Shown here in pieces: positions 45,901-54,646 of a stretch of 64,000 nucleotides of DNA. Under the pieces are notes generated by a model. It did no database searches. It was not told the origin of the DNA and was given only the letters and a program-made list of their open reading frames with translations. The stretch is from CAZENU01 sp965117035. Its GTDB lineage: Bacteria; Chloroflexota; Dehalococcoidia; Lucifugimonadales; CAZENU01. The position numbers were made by a program, and so were the translations under genes. The stretch lies in contig OZ220748.1 in assembly GCA_965117035.1 (NCBI GenBank), positions 434,001 to 498,000 on the forward strand. The letters run 5' to 3'. Each line of letters begins with the position of its first letter. Position 1 is the stretch's first letter.

Positions 45901-46344
45901 CTATGGACTGGTCCACGGCTGGCAGATTAGCTGGAATCCAGCCCTGACTAACCTGTAGCCAAGGAACAGGAAGAACGTGAATCCGCCGAAGAACAGAACC
46001 ATGGACCACCACTGGTCGAAAGGAAGTTCAGCGGTCGCACCCAGCCAACTTGCGATGAACGCGACCCATATCAACAGCCCCATGAGCACTTTGAAGGGCC
46101 AGCTGGCACGAATGGCGCGACATCGAAGTGGCCGCACTTGGGATGCCAAGGCGAGGGCGAACGAAGATATGAACAGGAACGCGCCAATGGCGACGTATAC
46201 GGCATCGTGGAAGGCGGGGATCGTCACATTGAAGGGCAACTCATAGACGCCATCCGATATGCTCCAGGATTGGGCTGTCAGAAGCACCCCCACGAAGGCG
46301 ACCACAGCGTTGCCTGCTAGCAGGGCCGAGTCGTCGGTGTTCAT
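45901..46344 (-). CDS. Membrane protein with four predicted helices (147 aa)
   Basis: Helices at about 10-28, 43-64, 83-103 and 113-134. ATG at 46344 is chosen because GGAGGAAGG precedes it by three bases; the longer frame has no binding site. It lies 18 bases upstream of the large interrupted gene on the same strand. No family recognised. Confidence 0.72.
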   Translation of the reverse strand: MNTDDSALLAGNAVVAFVGVLLTAQSWSISDGVYELPFNVTIPAFHDAVYVAIGAFLFISSFALALASQVRPLRCRAIRASWPFKVLMGLLIWVAFIASWLGATAELPFDQWWSMVLFFGGFTFFLFLGYRLVRAGFQLICQPWTSP

Positions 46345-46686
46345 CACCTTCCTCCGTGCCTGAGATGCGAGAGTCGGCATCTGCTATTTGAGGCCTTCCA
46401 CGCAGTTTGACCTCATGGATGGATTCATCACCCAGAAAGTGTCAGTCACCTCATTGCAGTCGAGTTTCCCCTTGCTGGCAAACGGCGTGGTATTGGCAGG
46501 ACGAACAGCACAACCGCGCCCGTGATGCGCTTGCCGCCGTCTACCGTCCCGCCTCGTCGCACTCACCGGGAGTCGGCGTCCGTTCCCATCCAGAGTCTTG
46601 CTGCTGGGCCGCTTCAGCGCTCTGCGGTCGCCACGTCGGGCCGCCGGTTAGGGACCGTGCACCCAGTGGCACCCCTTCTGCCGGTG
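46345..46686. other. Intergenic region with one weak small frame
   Basis: A minus-strand frame 46566-46384 ends LDCNEVTDTFWVMNPSM-RSNCVEGLK and looks protein-like in its second half, but no credible start or family is visible. The rest is unassigned. Confidence 0.35.
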
Positions 46687-47001
46687 CTATTCGGTCTCGA
46701 CGCTGGTCTTCTTGCGCCGACCCCTCCGGCGCGGGGCAGGGCTGCTGGCCTCTTCCCAGAAGAAGACCACGTCGCCCAGTCGGTTCACGACGAGACTCTT
46801 ACCCAACAGCTGCGCCGCAGCGCCGAGACGGCGACGGATGGCAGCCGTGGTTTCGCCATCGTCCGGGATGAGCTTGCCGGCCTGACCAGTTTCGAGTTGT
46901 CCGATGTAGTCCATGTACTGGCGCATTATCACGCCGCGTTTCCCGGTCAGAGATAGCTCAAGCTGTGCGTCTTGGAGAGAAACAACCTCAAGTGTAGGCA
47001 C
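46687..47001 (-). CDS. Hypothetical small protein (104 aa)
   Basis: GTG start with AGGAGG about 12 bases upstream. It contains QLELSLTGKRGVIMRQYMDYIGQLE and TAAIRRRLGAAAQLLGKSL-VVNRLGDVVFFW, with a basic tail RRRGRRKK. It may bind nucleic acid, judging from charge only. No family recognised. Confidence 0.6.
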   Translation of the reverse strand: MPTLEVVSLQDAQLELSLTGKRGVIMRQYMDYIGQLETGQAGKLIPDDGETTAAIRRRLGAAAQLLGKSLVVNRLGDVVFFWEEASSPAPRRRGRRKKTSVETE

Positions 47002-47325
47002 GTCTGTCAGAGACCTCCTGTCAGTCTGGGACTCACGACATAATAGACCGGGTCTGGGCGCTGCAACAAGCTCAGCCGGGGTGAAGCGAGCATGTCACTG
47101 TCCTGGGCCATTGGGAACCGTGCGGTGCTTTCCAGGTTGGAGACCACTTCGGGCGACCGTTGCCGCAGATGCGAAAGAGCGGAGATGCCTCTCAGATCGG
47201 CACTCCGCGAAGCTTCCTCAGAGGCTTGGCTGAGACCACGTTTCGGTTGCGGGAGGTAGTCGATAAGTGTACGCTCGTCAAGAGCATGACGTCATGAATC
47301 GTCGTGGGAGCCACAGGAGAGAAAA

Positions 47326-47808
47326 ATGAGCAGAGGCAATCCCAATCGAAGGCGTGGGCGGTCGCAGCAAAGGCGCAAGACACTTTATATGAGAGCTACC
47401 GCCGTGGTGGTCAACCAAGACCACGAGATATTGCTTGTTAAGCACAACGGCCAGAATGAGTGGTCCCTGCCCGGCGGTCGCATGGTGGCTGGGGAGGACC
47501 CAGCGAGGCGGGTCGTACTTGAGGTTGCAGAGGAAACTGGTCTACATATTGCTCAGCCCAGGCACGTGGGCCGTTACGCAGGCACCGTAGCCGCCCACGA
47601 GATTTACCTGGCGCAAAGCGCAGGAGAGCCTCGTCCAAACCACAGGGAAGTTCAAGATGCGATTTGGTGGGACAGAATTCGCCCATTGCAGGTGCAGCAG
47701 CATGTAAGCGCTATTCTGGCAACGGTTGGAGACAGCATCGACGAACTTGAGGCCAAGGACGCTGGTGCTGATGATCGCAGTCAGGTCACTGATACTAATG
47801 AGGCATAG
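47326..47808 (+). CDS. NUDIX hydrolase
   Basis: A 160-aa protein with a basic N-terminus and a NUDIX box GGRMVAGEDPARRVVLEVAEETGL, in which Leu replaces the usual Arg before Glu. The metal-binding Glu residues remain. Strand TAVVVNQDHEILLVKHNG precedes it. It may hydrolyse a nucleotide diphosphate derivative. GGAGAG precedes the ATG. Confidence 0.82.
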   Translation: MSRGNPNRRRGRSQQRRKTLYMRATAVVVNQDHEILLVKHNGQNEWSLPGGRMVAGEDPARRVVLEVAEETGLHIAQPRHVGRYAGTVAAHEIYLAQSAGEPRPNHREVQDAIWWDRIRPLQVQQHVSAILATVGDSIDELEAKDAGADDRSQVTDTNEA

Positions 47809-48152
47809 GATGTCAAGACCCAAGGCTAGGCCCTCACCTTGAGGGTCAAGCGCCGTACGGAGCGTACCAGTCTTGCATTGCCGATACGAGCCACGAGTCG
47901 CCTCAACAAGCCTCAGGACCTTGAGCACCTAGCGCAGTGGGGCGATTCGGGACGTTATTCGTATGTGGCACGAATTACAGAGTCTCATGCTCGACCTCCC
48001 CGGTCTTCTTTGGACCATGGAGTGTACCGGACCCAGACATCCGCCCACAGCATCACCTTATCAGGAAGCGTAGGGAATAGTCTTGGACCGTTGCGGCTTG
48101 GGGTCGCTACAGCTGGTTTCGTGGTCAGTACGTAGGCATCTGGTGGACACCT
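47809..48152. other. Intergenic region, nothing recognised
   Basis: No convincing gene, RNA or repeat is visible in this 344-bp stretch. Confidence 0.4.
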
Positions 48153-48899
48153 GTGAAGACACCCCATTTCATGCGCATTGCGGAGATCGAAGCCGATGTC
48201 GCAAGCGCAATGCAGAAGAGATACGCACGTGAGTTGGCGGCTGTAGATGCTCCGCTAGAACGGATTGTCCGTGGCCTCAACGACTTCGAGGATTCACCTC
48301 ATCAAGAACAAGGGATCGAAGATCCGCTCACCGGCACCAGGCTTTTTCTGGCAATCAGAAGCTTCAACTCGCTACGAATCGCGGCGCGGGTTGTGGACAG
48401 TGGCAACTATCAGCAGGCTTTGACGTTGGTGCGCATGGCCATGGAGAGCAGGTTGGTGGCCACTGACGGCGAATGTCATCCTCCGACACTGCGGGCTCTA
48501 TGGGATCCAGAACGCAGACTACCGCCCTTTGCAGATATGGCTAAGCGATTGTCGCCCAAGGCCAAGGAGGTGTGGAGCGCCGATTACGGGTGGATCAGCG
48601 AATCCGCCGCCCATCCACGTTTCGAGAGTATGCGAGGACTCGTCACTGTCGGCCCTGATGGGCGGAAACTGCTGGAAATGAGCGGACGCTTTGATGAGGT
48701 GGAGCCTGCCAACGTACTCTACTACCTAATGCGCGAGCTTGTGCAGTTGATGGGACAAGTCGCCAGACTCAATCTTGGCGCAGGGACAGATTGGTCGACG
48801 GGCACGATACCACTGGCCGAGGAGCTCGGCTCCCTGAGCAGGAAGTTGGAGAAATGGGCGAGTGATCAGGTTGATGGAGCCACGGAGCGTCCCAGGTAA
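48153..48899 (+). CDS. Hypothetical protein (248 aa), DUF5677-like in character
   Basis: A soluble, largely helical protein. The segment FLAIRSFNSLRIAARVVDSG then YQQALTLVRMAMESRLVATD resembles helical DUF5677-type proteins, but the match is uncertain. GTG start at 48153. It stands alone upstream of the restriction-modification island. Confidence 0.6.
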   Translation: MKTPHFMRIAEIEADVASAMQKRYARELAAVDAPLERIVRGLNDFEDSPHQEQGIEDPLTGTRLFLAIRSFNSLRIAARVVDSGNYQQALTLVRMAMESRLVATDGECHPPTLRALWDPERRLPPFADMAKRLSPKAKEVWSADYGWISESAAHPRFESMRGLVTVGPDGRKLLEMSGRFDEVEPANVLYYLMRELVQLMGQVARLNLGAGTDWSTGTIPLAEELGSLSRKLEKWASDQVDGATERPR

Positions 48900-49424
48900 C
48901 TTGGTTGGCCTGCGTGACCAGGACCGAGTTGACTACCCTGGCAGGAACTTGTCCAGATCGTAGTTGCCACTGGTGGAGCGGTTCTCGGCGAACGCGGGGT
49001 CACGGAAACCGGCGGGCATCATCCCCCCTTCGGTTGCACTTGCTTGGCGAGTGAGTGCAGCCCTTCGCGCTCACTCCGGCGTCCTCGCCGATGGAACCGC
49101 GACGTTCGGCGCAACGCCTCGTCTCAGCGCCGACGAACTCGGCGCAGGAAAACGGAGTAGCACCTAAGGCCAGACAGTCGCACCGGTGTCTCCCTCGGAC
49201 TGGCCTCGCCGGGCACCAATTCGCTGATCCTCCCCGTGTGATCGAGAAGGGACGACGAGCCCGGGCACCACATCACCAGAAGGCTGATCTAGAAGGAAGT
49301 GGCCGCTGACACCCGACCCCGCACCCGCCAAGCTGGGCGGCTACAGGGCTAACCTGAACGTTAGAGTAAGGGTTCTTGATTTTAGTGCGGTTTTGTGACA
49401 CTGGCGCGATAGCCGGTTGCATTC
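48900..49424. other. Intergenic region with a possible gene remnant
   Basis: A minus-strand stretch ending at a TAG (48933-48935) reads FRDPAFAENRSTSGNYDLDK and looks like a conserved C-terminus, but it is open for only about 43 codons. The remainder carries no recognisable gene. Confidence 0.35.
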
Positions 49425-49452
49425 GTGGTTAGTGGTTGGTTACACTAACCAC
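49425..49452. promoter_or_regulatory. Operator-like perfect palindrome upstream of the R-M operon
   Basis: GTGGTTAGTG (49425-49434) and CACTAACCAC (49443-49452) are perfect 10-bp arms with an 8-base spacer, about 100 bases before the HigA-like gene. It is a plausible binding site for that HTH protein, giving autoregulation of the whole operon (inference). Confidence 0.6.
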
Positions 49453-49555
49453 AGGCAAGCTCATTTGCCTAGAGAGCGGCAGGCACGATCGGATAACCCT
49501 GCCCAAGAGTCATACAGAGGATCCATCCATGACTTCGGAGAGGGAGAACGTTCCG

Positions 49556-49861
49556 ATGAAGAACCCGCCTCATCCGGGATTGGCCGTCCGTCGGGAATGT
49601 CTGGAGCCCCTGGGTTTAACTGTGACGGAGGCGGCGCGCAGGCTGGGAGTCAGCCGCAATCAGTTGTCGGAGTTGGTGAACCGTCGTTCTGGCATTTCGC
49701 CGGAGATGGCGATTCGCCTAGATAAGGCATTCGGCGGGGGAGCGAAGTCCTGGTACCAGATGCAGGCTGACTACGAGCTCGCTAAGGCGCTGACAAAGGC
49801 CGACCGGATCAGTGTCGAGCGCATCGCTCAAGTGAAGCGTGAACAGGAGGCTGCGCGTTGA
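49556..49861 (+). CDS. HigA-family XRE regulator at the head of the R-M operon
   Basis: A 101-aa protein: NPPHPGLAVRRECLEPLGLTVTE..., the classic HigA (VapI) start, then the helix-turn-helix AARRLGVSRNQLSELVNRRS, SPEMAIRLDKAFGG and SWYQMQADYELAKA. ATG at 49556 has AGGGAGAA 7 bases upstream; an ATG at 49529 is an alternative. No higB toxin precedes it, so it probably acts as a regulator of the hsd operon. Its stop overlaps the hsdM start (TTGA). Confidence 0.85.
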   Translation: MKNPPHPGLAVRRECLEPLGLTVTEAARRLGVSRNQLSELVNRRSGISPEMAIRLDKAFGGGAKSWYQMQADYELAKALTKADRISVERIAQVKREQEAAR

Positions 49862-51456
49862 CCACAACTCGCCGGTCGATGACTAAGTCCGAAAGCAACG
49901 GGCCCGCACTGGATTATCGCTCGGAGCTTTGGCGCATGGCCGACGCGCTGCGGGGCAGCATGGACGCCGCCGAGTACAAGCACGTGGTTCTCGGCCTGAT
50001 CTTCCTGAAGTATATCTCAGACGCCTTCGAGGAGCGGCACGCCGAGGTGCTTGCCGAATTAGGTGAAGAGGCCGCCGAGGACCGGGACGAGTACATCGCT
50101 GAGAATATCTTCTGGGTTCCGCCTGAAGCCCGCTGGCAGTACCTGAAGAGTCAAACTCGCCAGTCCACCATCGGGCGGTTGATCGACGACGCCATGGTCG
50201 CCATCGAGCGGGACAATCCGGCGCTCAAGGACGTGCTGCCCAAGGACTATGCCCGCCCTGCTTTAGACAAGACCCGGCTGGGGCAGGTGGTCGACATGGT
50301 GAGCAACATCAAGGTCGGCGGCGACGAGGCCCGCGCCACCGATGTGCTAGGCAACGTCTACGAATACTTCTTGGAGCAGTTCGCCCTGGCCGAGGGCAGG
50401 AAGGGCGGCGAGTTCTACACCCCGCGCTCGGTTGTGCGGCTCCTCGTGGAGATGCTGGAGCCGTACCAAGGCCGCGTGTACGACCCATGCTGCGGTTCAT
50501 CCGGCATGTTCGTCCAGTCGGTGGAGTTCATCCGAGCTCACGCCAGCGGCAACGCGAACGGGGGCAAGGCCAAGGGCGATATCTCCATCTACGGCCAGGA
50601 GTCCAACTACACGACATGGCGCATGGCCAGAATGAACCTTGCGATTCGGGGCATCGAGGGCCAGATCGAACATGGAGATAGCTTCCACAACGACCGACAC
50701 CCGGACTTGCGAGCCGACTACATCCTCGCCAACCCACCCTTCAATGTCTCCGACTGGGGCGGCGACCGACTGCGTGACGACAAGCGGTGGGAGCACGGCG
50801 TCCCGCCTGTTGGCAACGCCAACTTCGGCTGGGTGCAGCACTTCTTGTACCACCTTGCGCCACGAGGCATCGCTGGCTTCGTCCTTGCCAACGGCTCCAT
50901 GTCGTCGAACCAGTCCGGCGAGGGTGAGATTCGCAAGAACATCATCGAAGCGGGTCTGGTGGACTGCATCATCGCCCTACCGGGCCAGCTCTTTCGGTCC
51001 ACGCAGATACCCGCCTGCCTCTGGTTCCTGCGCCGGGGGCGGCAGGAGGGAGACCGCTTAGGCGAGACGCTGTTCATCGACGCTCGCAAGCTGGGGCACA
51101 TGCTTGACCGCACGCGCCGCGACTTATCCGAGGAGGACATCGCCCGCATCGCAGAGACCTACCACGCTTGGCGCGGTAGCATGGACGCTGGCGAGTACGC
51201 CGATGTTCCCGGCTTCTGCAAGAGCGCGACGCTGAAGGAGATTCGGAAGCACAGCCATGTGCTCACCCCCGGCCGGTATGTCGGCGCCGCGCCCCAGGAG
51301 GACGATGGCGAACCCTTCGAGGAGAAGATGGCCCGGCTTACAGCTAAGTGGCGTGAGCAACAGACCGAAGCCCGGAGGCTGGACGCTGAGATCGAGGCAA
51401 ACATGGCGCGGCTGGGATTTGGTGCAAATCCCGGAGATTCATGGACTCAGAGATGA
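49858..51456 (+). CDS. hsdM: Type I restriction-modification system methyltransferase subunit
   Basis: A 532-aa HsdM. The N-terminal helical domain (LWRMADALRGSMDAAEYKHV, LIFLKYISDAF) is followed by the adenine methyltransferase domain: GEFYTPRSVVRLLVEM, motif I VYDPCCGSSGMFVQ (residues 207-219) and motif IV NPPFNVSDW (292-300). A conserved C-terminal region has FVLANGSMSSNQSGEGEIRK. A TTG start is chosen because AGGAGG lies 7 bases upstream and it overlaps the regulator stop. HsdM with HsdS methylates the recognition site; with HsdR it restricts. Confidence 0.96.
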   Translation: MTTTRRSMTKSESNGPALDYRSELWRMADALRGSMDAAEYKHVVLGLIFLKYISDAFEERHAEVLAELGEEAAEDRDEYIAENIFWVPPEARWQYLKSQTRQSTIGRLIDDAMVAIERDNPALKDVLPKDYARPALDKTRLGQVVDMVSNIKVGGDEARATDVLGNVYEYFLEQFALAEGRKGGEFYTPRSVVRLLVEMLEPYQGRVYDPCCGSSGMFVQSVEFIRAHASGNANGGKAKGDISIYGQESNYTTWRMARMNLAIRGIEGQIEHGDSFHNDRHPDLRADYILANPPFNVSDWGGDRLRDDKRWEHGVPPVGNANFGWVQHFLYHLAPRGIAGFVLANGSMSSNQSGEGEIRKNIIEAGLVDCIIALPGQLFRSTQIPACLWFLRRGRQEGDRLGETLFIDARKLGHMLDRTRRDLSEEDIARIAETYHAWRGSMDAGEYADVPGFCKSATLKEIRKHSHVLTPGRYVGAAPQEDDGEPFEEKMARLTAKWREQQTEARRLDAEIEANMARLGFGANPGDSWTQR

Positions 51457-51980
51457 ACATGTGCTGGATTGAGTGGTTGAATTCCCACCATGGGCTCATC
51501 TCGGCGGTCGCAACGGTCGTCATCGCACTATTTGCCATCGTCACAGCATGGCTAACGAAGACTCTCGCAGACGAAAACCGTCTGATGCGAAAGTCAGGCA
51601 GCGAGCCCAAGGTCGTTGCGTATCTAGCAACCGACTCTCAACAGCCGCACACCATCAATTTTGTACTGGCGAATGTGGGGCGTGGGCCGGCAAAGAATGT
51701 TGAATTCACGATTGAAGGGGATATGAATGACTTCTCGGCTCATGATGTGTCGTCAACATTCACGAATCATTCGGGAGGTAGAGGAACAGACTTGCTTCCT
51801 CAAGGTGAGCGTATTCAATCGTTCTTTGGGAAGGGTCCGTCACTGTTGGCGTCTCCGCCGCTCCGTTGCTTCACTGTGCATATCACCTATGAGGACCTGA
51901 GTGGCAAGACAAATGAGAGTAGCCATGAATTGGATATAGCACAACTTGATTGGATTAACTGGCTGGAACGCGTTCGCTAG
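51441..51980 (+). CDS. Small membrane-anchored protein nested in the R-M operon (179 aa)
   Basis: One N-terminal transmembrane helix (about residues 17-38, ISAVATVVIALFAIVTAWL) followed by a beta-rich domain (INFVLANVGRGPAKNVEFTIEG, RCFTVHITYEDLSG). The ATG lies inside the end of hsdM, overlapping by 16 bases. It is visibly A+T-richer than hsdM. No family is recognised with confidence. Its position suggests an accessory module acquired by the operon. Confidence 0.75.
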   Translation: MDSEMNMCWIEWLNSHHGLISAVATVVIALFAIVTAWLTKTLADENRLMRKSGSEPKVVAYLATDSQQPHTINFVLANVGRGPAKNVEFTIEGDMNDFSAHDVSSTFTNHSGGRGTDLLPQGERIQSFFGKGPSLLASPPLRCFTVHITYEDLSGKTNESSHELDIAQLDWINWLERVR

Positions 51981-51994
51981 TAACGGAGGAGATC

Positions 51995-52417
51995 ATGCCG
52001 CTCGAACTGGACAGCCTGCGAAACTCCATAAGGGCGCTCACAGGTTTGCTGGCGGTCAGCGAGAACGACGCTCGTATGGGGCAGTTGAGCGATGTCGAGC
52101 GGAATGGGATCCGCTCAGGAGTCATTCAGAACTTCGAGGTCACTTACGAACTTTGCTGGAAGCTTATGGCTCGCTGGCTAAGCACCTACGTCAACCCTGA
52201 AATTGCAGACGGCGTTACCAGGCGTCAACTATTTCGCCTTGCCGCCGAAAACCGCCTCATCCCCGATGTGGACCTGTGGATGCAGCACCATGAGGCCAGG
52301 AACGCCACCACCCACATTTATGACGAGGAAAAGGCCGAGGAGGTCTACAGGGCGACCAGGGAATTCGCGCACGACGCTCGAAGGCTGCTGGAAGTATTGG
52401 AAGCGCGCAATGATTGA
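51995..52417 (+). CDS. HepT/HI0074-type HEPN protein (MNT-associated toxin)
   Basis: A 140-aa helical HEPN protein of the HI0074 nucleotidyltransferase-substrate-binding group (VIQNFEVTYELCWKLMARWL). Residues 102-109, RNATTHIY, match RX4HXY exactly: Arg102 and His107 would form the HEPN RNase site and Tyr109 would be the residue AMPylated in HepT/MntA pairs. In known pairs the HEPN protein is a toxin silenced by its MNT partner; here the MNT domain is the N-terminus of HsdS, whose ATG overlaps this stop by 8 bases. Confidence 0.85.
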   Translation: MPLELDSLRNSIRALTGLLAVSENDARMGQLSDVERNGIRSGVIQNFEVTYELCWKLMARWLSTYVNPEIADGVTRRQLFRLAAENRLIPDVDLWMQHHEARNATTHIYDEEKAEEVYRATREFAHDARRLLEVLEARND

Positions 52418-54068
52418 CCTGAACCCGAATCATCTCGCGACCGTTGAGCGCATCCTCACCGAGCATGTGCCGGAATGCGAGGTGCGAGCCTTTGGCTCCC
52501 GTGCGACATGGACAGCTAAGGACTACTCCGACCTCGACCTTGCCGTGGTCGGCAAAGGGCCGCTCGACTGGAAGACACTCGGGCGTTTACGGGAAGCCTT
52601 CGAGGAGTCCGACCTGCCCATACGAGTGGATGTGCTCGACTGGCACGCCATCTCTGAAAGCTTTAGAGACGTGATTGAGCGGGAATATGTGAGCTTGTCG
52701 GAAGGGACGGGAGAACCTGCTGCGGCTAGCAAGTGGCGCGAAGTCACGCTTGGCGACCTCATAGACATAAAGCATGGATTCGCCTTCAAGGGCACTTCCA
52801 TCCACGATGAGCCTCAGGGGGATGTTCTTTTGACCCCCGGCAACTTCGCGATTGGTGGTGGGTTCAAGGGCGATAGATTCAAATACTACGACGGAATGGT
52901 CCCAGAAGAGTTCGTGCTCGACGAAGGTGACCTACTCGTCACCATGACCGACCTGAGCAAGCAGTCAGACACACTGGGATACCCCGCACTTGTGCCCTCA
53001 AGTACCGATGGCCGCCGCTACCTGCACAATCAACGCCTTGGCAAGATCCTTCCTCGGGACAACGAAGAGTTCTGTCCTAGGTACCTTTACTACCTAATGT
53101 GTACGGACGATTACCGTCATGAGGTGCTCGCAAGTGCAACCGGGACAACTGTCAAGCACACCTCACCCGATAGGATTAGGCAGTACTCGTTTGCTCTTCC
53201 GACTCTTGATGACCAGCGTACCATTGCCCATGTGTTGGGGACGCTGGACGACAAGATCGAGCTAAACCGGCGGGTGAACGAGACGCTGGAGGATATGGCG
53301 CGGGCGCTCTTCAAGTCATGGTTCGTGGACTTCGACCCGGTGCGCGCCAAGATGGAAGGCCGCTGGCGCCGGGGCGAGTCCCTCCCCGGCCTCCCCGTCG
53401 ACCTCTATGACCTCTTCCCCGACCGCTTGGTCCTCTCGGAGCTCGGACAGATCCCGGAGGGCTGGAGGGTCGGTGTCCTTGATGACGCGATAAAGCTACT
53501 GAGTGGTGGCACTCCTCGCACATCGGTTGCCGAGTATTGGGATGGAGACGTCCCTTGGTATACACCAAAGGACGCACCCAGCTTGACCGATGTTTTCGTA
53601 CTTGAGACTGAGAGATCCATAACTCAAGCAGGGATCGAGAACAGTGCTGCCAGAGTGCTGCCTGTGGGAACGACCATAATAACGGCCAGAGGTACTGTTG
53701 GGAGGCTAGCCTGCCTTGGCGTACCGATGGCCATGAACCAGACCTGCTACGGGATTCGCGGTGCCTCCGGATATCCAGACTTCTTCACCTACTGGATTGT
53801 CAGAACGACCGTAGCCGACTTGCAGCAGCGGACGCACGGCACGATATTTGACACCATCACCCGCCAGACCTTCAAACTGGTCGAAACAGTATTGCCGCCT
53901 GTGGAACAGGCCGAGAGGTTCGAAGCGATAGTCAAGACCTCTATGGGCCGCATACTTAGCAACCTAAGAGAGTCCAATTCTCTTGCTACTCAGAGAGATG
54001 CGTTGCTACCGAAGCTGATCTCAGGAGAAAGCAGGTCGAATGACCACCTCGAGAATTGGAGTGTTTGA
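52410..54068 (+). CDS. hsdS: MntA-like nucleotidyltransferase fused to type I specificity subunit HsdS
   Basis: A 552-aa fusion. Residues 1-95 are a minimal nucleotidyltransferase: AFGSRATWTAKDYSDLDLAV matches GSX10DXD (Gly29, Ser30, Asp41, Asp43) with a third acid in IRVDV (Asp74). From about 108 the protein is a complete HsdS: first recognition domain KWREVTLGDLIDIKHGFAF, central helix LGTLDDKIELNRRVNETLEDMARALF, second recognition domain LGQIPEGWRVGVLDDAIKLL, closing ALLPKLISGE. Two half-site domains imply a bipartite DNA target. The MNT domain should AMPylate the HEPN protein encoded immediately upstream, tying antitoxin supply to HsdS. Confidence 0.9.
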   Translation: MIDLNPNHLATVERILTEHVPECEVRAFGSRATWTAKDYSDLDLAVVGKGPLDWKTLGRLREAFEESDLPIRVDVLDWHAISESFRDVIEREYVSLSEGTGEPAAASKWREVTLGDLIDIKHGFAFKGTSIHDEPQGDVLLTPGNFAIGGGFKGDRFKYYDGMVPEEFVLDEGDLLVTMTDLSKQSDTLGYPALVPSSTDGRRYLHNQRLGKILPRDNEEFCPRYLYYLMCTDDYRHEVLASATGTTVKHTSPDRIRQYSFALPTLDDQRTIAHVLGTLDDKIELNRRVNETLEDMARALFKSWFVDFDPVRAKMEGRWRRGESLPGLPVDLYDLFPDRLVLSELGQIPEGWRVGVLDDAIKLLSGGTPRTSVAEYWDGDVPWYTPKDAPSLTDVFVLETERSITQAGIENSAARVLPVGTTIITARGTVGRLACLGVPMAMNQTCYGIRGASGYPDFFTYWIVRTTVADLQQRTHGTIFDTITRQTFKLVETVLPPVEQAERFEAIVKTSMGRILSNLRESNSLATQRDALLPKLISGESRSNDHLENWSV

Positions 54069-54070
54069 AC

Positions 54071-54646
54071 ATGGGATCCTCTAAGGGCAATCAAGAGGGA
54101 CTGAACCTTCTACGGTTCATCCTGGTCCTTAGTAGCTTCTCTCCGTTATTCGTCCTCTGGGCAGTAAAGGGGATAGCTTTACTGCCCGACCTATACTTTG
54201 CGTCCGGCTGCTTAGCGCTAGCAATCGTGCCTACAATCGTCCTACTCCTTCGCGTGAGAACTGCAAGGAAACAACGAGACACCCACCCTCTGCCAGTCGA
54301 CAGAGTGGAAGATCATAGAGGGCATGTCCTCGTCTATCTGTTTGCTATGCTGCTTCCGTTTTACGCTCAAGACGTCACTAGCTGTAGAGAGTTCATGGCC
54401 CTCATTCTCGCACTTGCATTCATAATTGTCCTGTTTTGGCGGCTCAATTTGCACTATGTGAACATCCTGTTTGCGATCGGAGGTTTTCACATTTTCTCAG
54501 TCTATCCTCCAACACAGGACAACCTGTACGCCAATCCCGATAGCTACATCCTAATAACGCGCAGCCGAACTCTACATACCGGCCAAAACATCGTTGGCCT
54601 CCGGCTTTCCAATACTGTCTATATGCAAGTGGAGGATTCTGCATGA
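54071..54646 (+). CDS. kwaA: Kiwa system membrane protein KwaA (putative)
   Basis: A 191-aa membrane protein with four to five hydrophobic segments (about 13-34, 42-62, 85-101, 107-127, 131-148) and a short soluble C-terminus (SYILITRSRTLHTGQNIVGL, RLSNTVYM) like KwaA. Its stop overlaps the KwaB start as ATGA. In Kiwa, KwaA is the membrane sensor of phage infection. ATG at 54071 lies 2 bases after hsdS; a TTG at 54056 is possible. The base composition is markedly A+T-richer than hsd genes, consistent with separate acquisition. Confidence 0.68.
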   Translation: MGSSKGNQEGLNLLRFILVLSSFSPLFVLWAVKGIALLPDLYFASGCLALAIVPTIVLLLRVRTARKQRDTHPLPVDRVEDHRGHVLVYLFAMLLPFYAQDVTSCREFMALILALAFIIVLFWRLNLHYVNILFAIGGFHIFSVYPPTQDNLYANPDSYILITRSRTLHTGQNIVGLRLSNTVYMQVEDSA

